Source: Diploptera punctata (Eukaryota > Arthropoda > Insecta > Blattodea > Blaberidae). From it: a stretch of DNA of 64,000 bases. The translations under genes were made by a program, and so were the position numbers. The stretch spans positions 191,501 to 255,500 of the forward strand of contig JASPKZ010007423.1 of assembly GCA_030220185.1 (NCBI GenBank). Reading direction: 5' to 3'. The notes beneath the pieces are model-generated. The model searched no databases and was not told the DNA's origin. It saw nothing but the letters and a program-made list of their open reading frames with translations. Shown here piece by piece: positions 54,771-64,000 of the stretch; the stretch's first letter is position 1; every line of letters starts with the position of its first letter.

Positions 54771-57548
54771 TCAGTAGGCTACTTCTGCACTAGCGCCGCT
54801 TGTGGCAGATACGCAAAACTCACTCATTGTGGCATCCCAACTAATCCCTGGCGTTGTATTTGGCGGTGTGTTGTGTATTAATTGTGATAGTAGCAGTCTC
54901 TTTGACGCTTTTTGATAGTAGTTAATGTTTCTTTGAATTATATATTGTGAATGTGGTTGCATATTACTGCATTCATAGATTATTGTGTTCTTTTCCCGAT
55001 ATGACAGTTGATTTATGCGCCTTAATAGTTTTCGCTCTTTTATTTCAAGTTCTAGTAATTGCGATTTCTTGATTTCTGTGAGAGTTGGAGAGGCATAGAG
55101 TATTATTTGACGGAGGATAGTTTTGTATAAAAGCGTTGGTATGTGTTTATTAAATTGAGGTATTGTTTTTGTTAAATAGTGGATTGTATTAAATGGTTTT
55201 CTGATTTTATCATGGATGTTTGTTAGATGTGAAGTTAGTGAGAGTTTACTGTTTAGTGTGAATCCTAGATAGCTTAATGTGTTAGAGTAGGTGATAGGCG
55301 TATTATTTATTATGATTTTATGTTTTTGTTTAAGTCTTTGTTTAAGATTTTTTCATTTGATTTTTAGTGTTTGGGTTTTAGTAGGATTTATTGTTATTTT
55401 CCATGTATTTGTCCAGGATTCATATAGTTTTAACTGGTTATTTAGGCTTTTAGTTGCATCGTTTATGTTACGGTTCATGGCATAGTATAGCGTATCATCA
55501 GCGAATTGGTAGAGTCCTATTTTATTGTTAAGAGGTTGTGGAATGTCGTAAACATATATTAGATGGAGTGTGGGACTTAGGACTCTTCCTTGTGGTGTTC
55601 CGGCTCTCAGTTTAAACGGTTCAGATAGGGAAGTGTTTACTTGGACTGATGCTGTACGATTTCTTATGTAATCGGATATCCATCGGACTAAGTAGTTTGG
55701 TAGAATTAATTTTCTTAGTTTGAATCTGAGACCATTTAGCCATACTGTGTCAAAGGCTTTTTTAATGTCCAATGATACTACAGGTGTTGTTTGGCGTTTA
55801 TTGTTGGTGATGTTTTGAAGGTCGGTTATTAATTTGGTTATTTGGTCGGTTATGTCATACCTGGGTCTCAATCCAGCTTGAGTGTTTGGAATATAGTTAT
55901 TAATTAGTGGGATTAGTCTTTTTACTATTAATTTCTCCAGGAGTTTAGTTATGGTTGGTGCTAAAGATATTGTCCTGTAATTTAGAGGGTTGGTTAGACC
56001 TTTATTAGCTTTAGGAATTAGTATTATTATTGCATTTTTCCATCGTTTTGGTAGATATCCTAATTCAAGGATGGAGTTATATATTTTTATAAATTATTTT
56101 AGTGTTTTTTCTGGGAGATTTTTGTGTATTATATATGGAATTTTATCTTGTCGTGGAGATGTGTTTTTTGTACGTTTTAATGCATCTTTAATTTCTTCTA
56201 AGGTTACTTTATTGTTAAATGGTTGTTCATTTATTAGGTTTAATGGTTGTAGTTTATGTCTATTATTGTTTAGATGATTTCTTACTTGATGGGAGTGATT
56301 AATGTCTTCTTCTTCTGTGCATTATATAATGTTGTTTTAAATATGTTAGCTGTGTAATAGTATTTATTGTTTTCTTTTATGGGGACTTGTTGAAATGGCG
56401 TACCTTGTATATTTTTAATTATTTTTCAAAAGAATTGGATATTATTAATTTTGTCGTCTTTTAGTTTGTTTATTATTTGGTTATATTTTTGTTCTCTATG
56501 GAATTTAATTGCATTTTTAAGGTCGTTTTGGGTTGATCTTAGCAGCCTTCTAATTTCGTCTGTAGGAGATTTAGTGTATAATATATGTGCTCTGTTTTAT
56601 TTTTATTGCTTTGATTATATGTTTAGGAAAATGTCGTGGTTTAATAGTCGAGTTATATTTTTTATATTGGGCTATTGAGTTTATTCTTGCTTTATTTATT
56701 GCATTTAGTAGTTGTGTGTCGGCCAGTTCCAAGTCTTGGGGAGTGTTTATATTTTGGTTTAAGTTTTCTGTGATTTCATCCATTTGTGTTTGGAATAGTT
56801 CCCAATCAGATTCTTTATATTTATATATTACAGTAGGTTCTGGCACATTATAAAATTTAGAGTTCGGTGCATACTTCGTTATTTTGACGGCTGCGTGATC
56901 TGAGTTAGGTGGTGGGAGCATTTCTATGTTATTTATTTATGTTTTATATTTTGAGTTATTAATATTTCATCAGGAGAAGTGCAATTATGATTTTCCTGTA
57001 TCGGGATTCTAGTTGGTCCTGGTATTATTGTGTGTCTTAAATTAGATGTGCTGATTATTTTCATTAGTTCTTTACCTTTATTTGTTTGTTTATCCATTAG
57101 TTTTGTATGATGTGCATTTAAGTCTCCTATTATTATTCAGTTATTTTGTTTTATTATGTTTTCTATGTATTCAGTTGGAAATATATTATTAGGAGGGATA
57201 TAGAGTGTCATTATGTTCAGTTTATTATTATTATTTTGATGGATTGTGGTTGATGCAGTTTCTAAGTTTTTACATTTATCTGGTATATTATTAGGTGTTA
57301 TTTTTTGTGTATTTTTTATATAGAATGGCTATTGCTCCACCAGGCCTATTTCTGTCTTTTCTAATTATATTATAATTAGGTTGATTATATTTATAGTTAG
57401 GGTCTATTTTAGTTTCGTTTAATGTTATTATATCAGGATTATTTTCATGGATTATTTGTGTTAATTCGGTTAGGCTGCAGTTTAGGCCGTTTAGATTACA
57501 ATGTATTATTATTAGTTCGTCAAGCCTGATTCGACCCGCGAATTTAGG
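54771..57548 (-). pseudogene. Jk-3 ORF2: endonuclease-reverse transcriptase (Jockey-like)
   Basis: The minus strand starts near 57548 with KLPKFAGRIRLDELIIIHCN and LNGLNCSLTELTQIIHEN, then DIITLNETKIDP (endonuclease Glu), then broken frames. LPPPNSDHAAVKITKYAPNS (about 56905) carries the endonuclease SDHAAV motif. The RT block (55353-55871) has TTPVVSLDIKKAFDTVWLNG, the PQGRVLSPTLHLIYVYDIPQ motif and the catalytic YQFADDTLYYAMN (about 55480-55510). The C-terminus runs through TLSYLGFTLNSKLSLTSHLT and LLYKTILRQIILYASP to about 54771. About 925 codons if repaired. The likely first codon is now CTG. Many stops, very AT-rich codons (Asn, Ile, Lys). Inactive, and a different family from Jk-1. Confidence 0.85.
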
Positions 57549-59187
57549 TAGTTTCAGTTAGGGCCGTTATTTGGGATGTTAGCTCGGATACGATGTTTTC
57601 TTGTATGTTTTCCATTACTGTATTAACTGTTTGGTTCATTTTTTGGATAAAGATGTCTAGATGCGTATTATTAGGGACGAATTTAACTGTATTATTTAGT
57701 GCCTTCTTGGCTGTGCTGTTGGAGACTTTTTTAAGTAAGGGTCTTTCTGTATTATCAGTTACATTATGAGTAACTCCTAGAAAGTACTTTAGTAGTTCAT
57801 TTTTTAGGGAATTTAGTTTTTCGTCTACGTACTGTTCAATTTTTTTAGTGGCAAATCTTGATATTTTCGTCCGTGATTTTATTTATTTCCTCATAGTTAA
57901 TGTATTATTTTCTGTATCTGAATTAACTGGTGTTAAGGCTGCAAAGTTCCAGGCAGTGGTGCTAGTGGTGATACTGGCATTTGAGGAACTCCATCCATAG
58001 TAATTCTGCCCGAAGGCAGGTCCTTCACCGCAATCAAAGCATTTTCATGCTATGCTTGTAGCTTTACTAGGGTATTGTGTAGATGTAGTAGCTTCCCGTT
58101 GCTTTCCACACCGTTGAAGGATGATGATGATGATGATGATGATAATGATAAGGTTGATGATGAAGATGACGGCCATATGAACTAGTGGTGTATATATTCT
58201 GACTGGTGGTGGTGTTTCCTTTGCGTACAGAGGGCATTTTACCTGTCCAGTATAGTGTCCTTTTTGATTGCACGTGGCACGGTATATGAGATCGTTCGTA
58301 AATTTAGGATATGTACAGTTTTTAGGATGTTCACCGCATCTATGGCATGTTTTAGGATTCTGACAATCTTCTTGGTTATGACCATATTGGCAGCAGTTCC
58401 TACATGGTACGTGCCTATAAACGTTCAAGTGTGGGTTTTACTCTAAATTTCCTTCCTAGCATAAGTATTACCTAGGTTAATTGCTTTTTCTGTTTCCTCC
58501 CTGTTTGCGAAATTTAATCGGACCATATGAGTGACAATGCCGTCTTTAGTGGTTATCCTGGATAGATCAGTTATATTGTAATTAGCTTCGTTAGTTCTTG
58601 TTTTAATTCTTCTTCTGTGATGATTGGATCTACTCCTGAATATTGTGTGGTTAGTATAGTTGTTTTAAGTTTAGTTTGATTAAGGTTTAATTCATATTTT
58701 GCATTGGGGCCAAATGTGATATTAGGGATGTTTTTCGTGAAACTGTTTAGGTCCCGTTCACTTAGGAAGTTTATCGTTGTTACTTTTAATCTTGTGTTGC
58801 AGTAATTTTGCGGTATTGGGTTCGAAAGTGCTGTGTATTGTTCAAGGATTGATTTTAGGTGCCGAGACCTATGGTGTGGTTTGTTATTTTTAGAATATAT
58901 TTAGGAAGTGCTGCAGCGTCATTGGACTGTGCGGCTTCTGAATTATTGTTATTTTCGTTATTATTATTGGCTGTTTTAACTGGGGTTTGATCGATTTCTT
59001 TAGTTTTAGTCCGCTTATTAATTTTGGATCGAACTTTATTGAGAGAATTATCTGCATCTGGATCCGCGTCTTCTTCCTCCGTCCTACTCTCCCAAGCTGG
59101 TAGCATTGTTGCTTTTCCTGGTATTGTGATTGTGAATATAGTTCCGAAATGATCTATAGTTAAATCATGGGTGCATTCATGGAACAA
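57536..59187 (-). pseudogene. Jk-3 ORF1: gag-like zinc-knuckle protein, split by a SINE
   Basis: The minus strand opens with MFHECTHDLTIDHFGTIFTI and TIPGKATMLPAWESRTEEED, a basic/acidic Asn-rich linker (NNNNENNNNSEAAQ), then in a shifted frame QYTALSNPIPQNYCNTRLKV and YSGVDPIITEEELKQELTK. The zinc-knuckle block follows: CRNCCQYGHNQEDC, CHRCGEHPKNC and CNQKGHYTGQVKC (58210-58400). The SINE-1 copy at 57988-58190 interrupts the frame. After it come coiled-coil-like residues, and ORF1 ends TALTETT near 57536. Shifts and stops occur in addition to the SINE. Confidence 0.8.
57988..58190 (-). mobile_element. SINE-1 copy f, 5'-truncated, inside Jk-3 ORF1
   Basis: Minus strand: TTCATATGGCC (body end), ATC/ATG microsatellite (58120-58150 on the plus strand), GGTGTGGAAAGCAACGGGAA, CTTTGATTGCGGTGAAGGAC and the stem-loop CTGCC/TTCG/GGCAG (58006-58019), ending ATGGATGG. 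The tRNA head is missing. No clear target duplication was found (only GAACT on both sides). Confidence 0.88.
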
Positions 59188-59456
59188 GTATCGATCGTTA
59201 AAAGGTTATGTACGTGTCTTGATCGTCTATTGGTTCAACTTGGCAGTTTTCAGGTCTGATTCTAGAATTACATTTTTTCCTAAATTGCTTGAATTTAGTT
59301 TTTTTCCGCTATGTTAATGTACATTGAACAGTTAGTAACATCATTCTCGGAAATTGCGATCGATGGTGAAGGTGCACTCCGCCCAGGAGGGCGATCGTCC
59401 TCTGTCATCTTTAGGGTCCTAACTTAACTGAGCTAAAGTTTTTTCACAGGTAAAAA

Positions 59457-60155
59457 TTGGTTAAGAATACTCACTCAGGCCTTTTTCTGGATGTTTGCCG
59501 CTCTCAGGTTCACTGGTGTGCCGCCGGGTCAGAAACCGCAGTTCCTGTTGGCCCGCCCACGGCAGGAAGTGACACATTGCTCAGGCAAGTTGTAGAGACC
59601 AACAGACATACTAGTGATAAAACAAAAAAAAACGAGGAACCTTTCACACATGTAACATCAGTACTCACAAGACAATAGGTAAAACACCAAACACTAAATT
59701 CTGGCAACACAGTAGAAAAAGTAACACTAAAAGGTCTCCCTCCTAACTTAACCTGTGAGGAAATAAGGGCTGAACTGGAGAGCCTAGATTTCCCAGTCAG
59801 CCACATACGTCAGATAATAAGGAACGCAACCCATGAAGGTAAAAAAATCCCAACTCCTCTGCCTCTCTGGGTGATTACTCTTCGCAAGGAGGGTAATTAA
59901 CAAGACATCCACAAACTCTCCTCGTTATCTTACGTTAAAGTAAAAATCTGCAAATATGAGGGCATTCAAGGAGTAAGGCAGTGCTTCAACTGCCAGGACT
60001 TTGGTCACATAGCAGCGCTATGCACCAAACAACCAAAATGTGTCAAGTGTGGGGAAACACATACATTAAAAAAACTGCCCCAATGAGCACTTAAAATGTG
60101 CAAATTGCCATCAAACGCACCCTGCCAGCTACAGAAAGTGTCCGATCTTTCAGCA
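59457..60155 (+). pseudogene. Jk-5 ORF1 fragment: gag-like zinc-knuckle protein
   Basis: The plus frame contains two in-frame stops (TAG at about 59676, TAA at about 59896). It reads VGPPTAGSDTLLRQVVETNR, then EKVTLKGLPPNLTCEEIRAE, LESLDFPVSHIRQIIRNATH, PTPLPLWVITLRKEGN (the pre-finger domain) and YVKVKICKYEGIQGVRQ. Zinc knuckles: CFNCQDFGHIAALC, CVKCGETHTLKKLP (degraded), and in a shifted frame CANCHQTHPASYRKC. It stops abruptly at about 60155, where the minus-strand Jk-4 ORF2 begins. It is a Jockey-type gag of a third family, and its own ORF2 is absent. Confidence 0.8.
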
Positions 60156-62949
60156 GCCGTCCTGTTATTTGTCTGCGATTATTTGGATGCCGGTGATTTC
60201 CACCTTGATCACTTCTCCCAGATGTGATGACACCTATCTTGTTTTTTCCTTTTGTGGTAAGGCCCAGGAGCGTATAACTCCTAAACCAAAAATAGCTTTG
60301 GCATTTTATATTGGTATTGAATACTTGTGTCATACGTTCCCAGGCCATTGATCAGTGCGTTCTCGCTGCTTGCTGCTCTGATATATAGATATTTTGCGAG
60401 CTTTATCATCACATCTAGGAGAAAATCAATTTTCAATTCTTTATGAATGTGTTCGATATTAGTCCTTATGGTGAAATCACCGGCATACCTCAGACATCTA
60501 TTCTGCATCCTCTGCAACTTTACTAGCTTATACCGAGCCAGAGTGAGCCAGGCAGGACATGCATATAACAGTTGGGATCTAATGCACGCCCTGTACACTA
60601 TCATCCGTGTTTTTGGGTGCAGAGAGTTAGATTTCAATACTGGGCTACATCTAATTAAACCCTGGTAAAATTTATTGCATATCTTTTCTAAATGCTTCGT
60701 CCAATTCAAATTTTTATCCAATATAACCCCGAGATATTGAACAGTAGGCTGATATCTAATAGGAGAACCGTCATACTGCAGCTGTTCCGCTTGCGTTATG
60801 TTATATTTATTTGTAAAAACTATACCTTGATTCTTGTTAATACCTATCTTTATTCTCCATTTATCAGCCCACCGTTCAACATCCCGTAGGCCTCTCTGCA
60901 CCTTACGGCTTGTCATTTGCAGCGATCTACCTTTACAGTAGACCGCTACATCGTCGGCATACAGGGCCAACTGAACTTGTGAGTTCCTGGGGATATCAGC
61001 TGTATAAATATTATATAACAGAGGCGATAAAACTGACCCCTGCGGGACACCAGCGGATATAATTTTCATATCTGAAAGGTCTCCACCCTCGCTGACTACG
61101 AAATATCTATCCGATAAAAACCAAGAGATGATCGCAACCATCCCATCCTCGAACCCGAAGTGGGACATCTTGAACAGCATGCCCTCATGCCAGGCCGTAT
61201 CATACGCCTTTTCTACATCAAGAAAGGCTGCAATAGTACTCTCTTTATTATTGAAGCCTAGTGAAATATACTCCACCAGGCGCAAAATCTGCAATGTTGT
61301 AGAACGACCCGGCATGAAGCCAAACTGCTCATCGGGGATGATGCGCAAATCCATGGCCAGCTCGGTCAGCCTTCCCAGCAGCAACCTTTCAAACAACTTA
61401 CCAAAGCTACTGAGAAGACTGATCGGGCGACGATTAGCAACAAATTTCGGGTCTTTACCTCGCTTAGGTATCATAATTATTTTTTATTTATTCCAACTAT
61501 TTGGGAAATAATAAACCCTCAAGCATCGGTTAAAAATCCCCAATAAATAGCGCACCACCCCAGCAGGCAGATGTTGGATCATCTCATTCGTTATTCTGTC
61601 TAATCCGACAGCCTTGCGTTTAGGTAGTTTCTTTATTAATATTTTCAATTCAGCGAGCGTAACAGAACGAATTTGTTTAACAGGGGATCCCGCAGCCGTC
61701 CTCTCAGCCGACATCTCCACCCCCTCGATCCAATCCTCGTCATAGGATGGATGTTCGTGGAGTCTAAACCCAGCCTCCTGTGAATCAGCCATCGTATTGG
61801 CTTTGTCCATCGGTGTGTACTTTAAGCCATTTGGACCATGGATTGGTGTATTTTGATATTTATCAGATTTAAATCTTTTTAAAATTGGCCAAATGTTATT
61901 TGACTTTTCAGCAGTGATAAGCTCTCTCCTGAGTTTAGCCTCTTTAAATTTTTTTAATAAACGATGAATCTGGTTAGATAAAAAATTTAAGAGTCTTATC
62001 CTTCCGGCGCCTATAACGTTGCCAGTTTCTCCTGACCGCTCGTTTCTGCCGGACGAAAGTTTCAATTTCCGGCAGATTTCCCGTGGTGCAATTGCGAACA
62101 TCTAATGTTGTCGCTAAGTTAAAATTCTCATTTAATGTGATTGTTAAAATATCTATTTCCAAGTCCAAAACCTCCTTAGAGTAATTTTCCGTTTGAACAA
62201 GATATGACATTTCTTTCATATTTTTTGTGTAACTGCTCCAGTTAGTTAAGAAGGTCTTGGACTTGAAAAACGTCCTTAAAAGTTTAAAATTTAAAATTAG
62301 CTCCACGGGAGAGTGGTCAGAGTTTAGTTCAGGTTGTGTCTCGAGGGACTCTACTACGGTTTCTATTTTTAGCATAAAAACATCGAGCACATCGGGGTTT
62401 CCCATACCATTTGCAGGGAAATGGGTGGGAGCGATGGGACCCACGATCTCAAAGTCCTCCCTCTCGGCGAGGTCCTGCAGCCCTCGGCCCCTCGGCCCCT
62501 CAGCGATATCAGCCTCGAGTTCCAATTTGTATGTTTGGAGTTTAAATCCCCCCCAATTATAAATTTCGATTTTCTTCTAATAACTTTTTCAAAATCTCCA
62601 ATAATAATATTTTTACTAGGAGGCTGATATGCCGAAGCGACCAAGACCTCCACCCCATCGATCATCGTAGATATCGCAGTTAATTGTAAGTGATCCAGGG
62701 GAGAACCTCTTCCACATGGACGATCGTGGATCTCACCACAACCGCAGTACCCCCATGTCCCGGTGTTGGTCCATTATTTAGGTATATACGATACCCTGGG
62801 ATCCGCCAGTTGAACCAGACAGGTTTTTTGGTTTCTTGCACCAATAAGATGTCTATATTTTCCCGATAGATATACTCTTGAACATTGCTAAACTCTTTTG
62901 AAATACCATTAATATTTATTGAAACTATTTTAACTTTTGTATTATTCAT
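60156..62949 (-). pseudogene. Jk-4 ORF2: endonuclease-reverse transcriptase, best preserved RT
   Basis: It starts at the ATG at 62947-62949 (MNNTKVKIVSININGISKEF). Endonuclease: NIDILLVQETKKP (catalytic Glu), GHGGTAVVVRS, FIIGGDLNSKHTNWNSR (about 62530-62570) and LNSDHSPVELIL (about 62310). RT linker: KAVGLDRITNEMIQHLPAGV. The 397-codon open block 60281-61474 is intact: RRPISLLSSFGKLFERLLLG, IPDEQFGFMPGRSTTLQ, AAFLDVEKAYDTAWHEGMLF (first Asp), GVPQGSVLSPLLYNIYTADI and ALYADDVAVYCKGR (catalytic YADD, about 60950), then YLGVILDKNLNWTKHLEKI and RSQLLYACPAWLTLARYKLV. Frameshifts near 62690, 62500, 62000 and 61480 inactivate it. The C-terminus continues in another frame to about 60160. Jockey-like. 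Confidence 0.9.
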
Positions 62950-63984
62950 CTTGGGTAAAAAGTCGCATTATGCCCAAACATAAGGTGGTGATCTTGCCAA
63001 AAGTATCTGTCTGATTTTTAACTTCATGTAATATAGACTTAATTTTGTTCATGTAAATTATTAAATTTCCATCCTTAAACCATTTTACAATTTCCTTCAA
63101 ATCCGAAAAATCGCTGTCACCACCTTGATTTGACTGCTCTTGTTGAACGGCTATAGGGGCCATCCCAGGGATCCTCTCCCTCGCGGGCAGCTGCGGGAAG
63201 TCCGCTGGTTTAAGAACAACAGATAGAGTGTTAACAGGTTTACTTCTCTTTAAACGAATTTGTTCTATAACTTTACATCCGCGAAAACTTGCCGGATGAG
63301 CTTCACTGCAGTTTACACACTTTGCAGGTTCACTAATGGGTTTTCTGCAGTCTCAAGAATTATGTAAACCAGCGCACTTCACGCAGCGCATGGCCATGTG
63401 ACAGAAATTGGCTTTGTGGCCAAATCTCTGGCACCTGAAACATTGTTGGAGCCCTGGTTGGCCCCTATAGTCCTCAATTTTTATTGTAAAATTAAACAGT
63501 CCAGTTATACTCTTTAATTTTTTCATTTCTTCTTCACTTTTTGGCAAGGTCACCACCCATAGGGGCAATGGGATTAATTCCTTTTGTTTGGTTACCATAT
63601 CTACCTTACTCTTGTTCAACTGGCGGACCCGAACCACCGATATCTCCGCTTTAGATAATTCAGCTAGAATTTTCAAATTATCATACGATGGGGGGAGTCC
63701 TCTCAAGACATATTTGGCAAACCGTCTGCCGTCGTTGTCGTAGGTGTAACAGCCCACTTGTTCATTATCCAATTTTTAATCAATCGGTCATAATCATCCT
63801 TTGTACTAGTTTTAATTTTTAATCCACTGGTTATGTATTGAGCTTCAAGTTTATTTTTCAATACATTTCGAATTTGATTTAAATAATCTTGAGTTATAAC
63901 CTTCATATGTATAATTATTGGGGGGAAAAATTTGGGTTTCTTAATTTGATTCACGTCTTTTTCTAGATTTGTATTAATATCCAT
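62942..63984 (-). pseudogene. Jk-4 ORF1: gag-like zinc-knuckle protein
   Basis: It starts at the ATG at 63982-63984 (MDINTNLEKDVNQIKKPKFF), shifts near 63745, and continues DGRRFAKYVLRGLPPSYDNL, AELSKAEISVVRVRQLNKSK and ELIPLPLWVVTLPKSEEEMK (pre-finger domain), FTIKIEDYRGQPGLQQ, then the knuckles CFRCQRFGHKANFC and CVKCAGLHNS, a stop at about 63353, DCRKPISEP, CVNCSEAHPASFRGC, and a C-terminal KPVNTLSVVLKPADFPQLPA. The last 73 codons (62942-63163) end RLFTQDE, overlapping ORF2 by ATGAATAA. About 350 codons if repaired. The element's 5' UTR would lie at or beyond the window edge. Confidence 0.87.
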
Positions 63985-64000
63985 ACTTAATACTTCAAAC

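Noticed and set aside
57970..58200. Target-site duplication of SINE-1 copy f
   Set aside because: Only GAACT is shared by the two flanks, which is not enough.

Overview
This is eukaryotic, AT-rich, repeat-saturated DNA, most probably from an insect. I found no convincing host gene, no rRNA gene and no intact tRNA gene. The evidence is many decayed non-LTR retrotransposons with the two-ORF layout of insect Jockey-like LINEs (a gag-like ORF1 with CCHC knuckles, then an endonuclease plus reverse transcriptase ORF2), many RTE-like LINE tails, several tRNA-derived SINE families, foldback elements and long TA, ATT, GT and GA microsatellites. The repeat flavour recalls a cockroach-like (polyneopteran) genome, but that is an impression and not a proof.

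Layout. 0-7 kb: SINE-1, a foldback element, short LINE tails, then the 3' end of an unclassified LINE (LINE-F) with a tandem-repeat 3' UTR. 7.3-8.5 kb: decayed LINE-B reverse transcriptase. 8.8-11.5 kb: a DNA transposon (family T) split by an RTE-like LINE (LINE-A) with an exact 10-bp target-site duplication. 11.8-15.7 kb: Jockey-like element Jk-1, copy 1 (minus). 15.7-26.6 kb: mostly non-coding, with SINE-2 copies, LINE-B tails and two copies of a ~0.65-kb hairpin-bearing repeat. 26.6-31.3 kb: Jk-1 copy 2 (plus) with a 148-bp tandem repeat in its 5' UTR. 31.8-54.3 kb: LINE-B and other LINE tails, SINEs, two more family-T transposons, tandem and dispersed duplications, microsatellites. 54.8-59.2 kb: Jk-3 (minus), with a SINE-1 in its ORF1. 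59.5-60.2 kb: an ORF1 fragment of Jk-5 (plus). 60.2-64 kb: Jk-4 (minus), whose 397-codon RT segment is the best-preserved coding region here.

How the parts relate. The long Jockey-like copies could in principle have moved themselves, but every ORF set carries frameshifts or stops, so they look dead. SINE-1 shares its 3' end, including a small stem-loop with compensatory base changes, with LINE-A, which suggests that LINE-A's relatives mobilised SINE-1. SINE-2 has two copies with clear target-site duplications, so it moved more recently. ORF1 and ORF2 overlap by exactly 8 bases (ATGNNTAA) in three elements, which suggests coupled translation of ORF2. I found no new defence or metabolic system. 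The interest lies in transposon biology: the SINE-LINE partnership, the ORF1/ORF2 junction, the repeated 5' UTR and the nested insertions.
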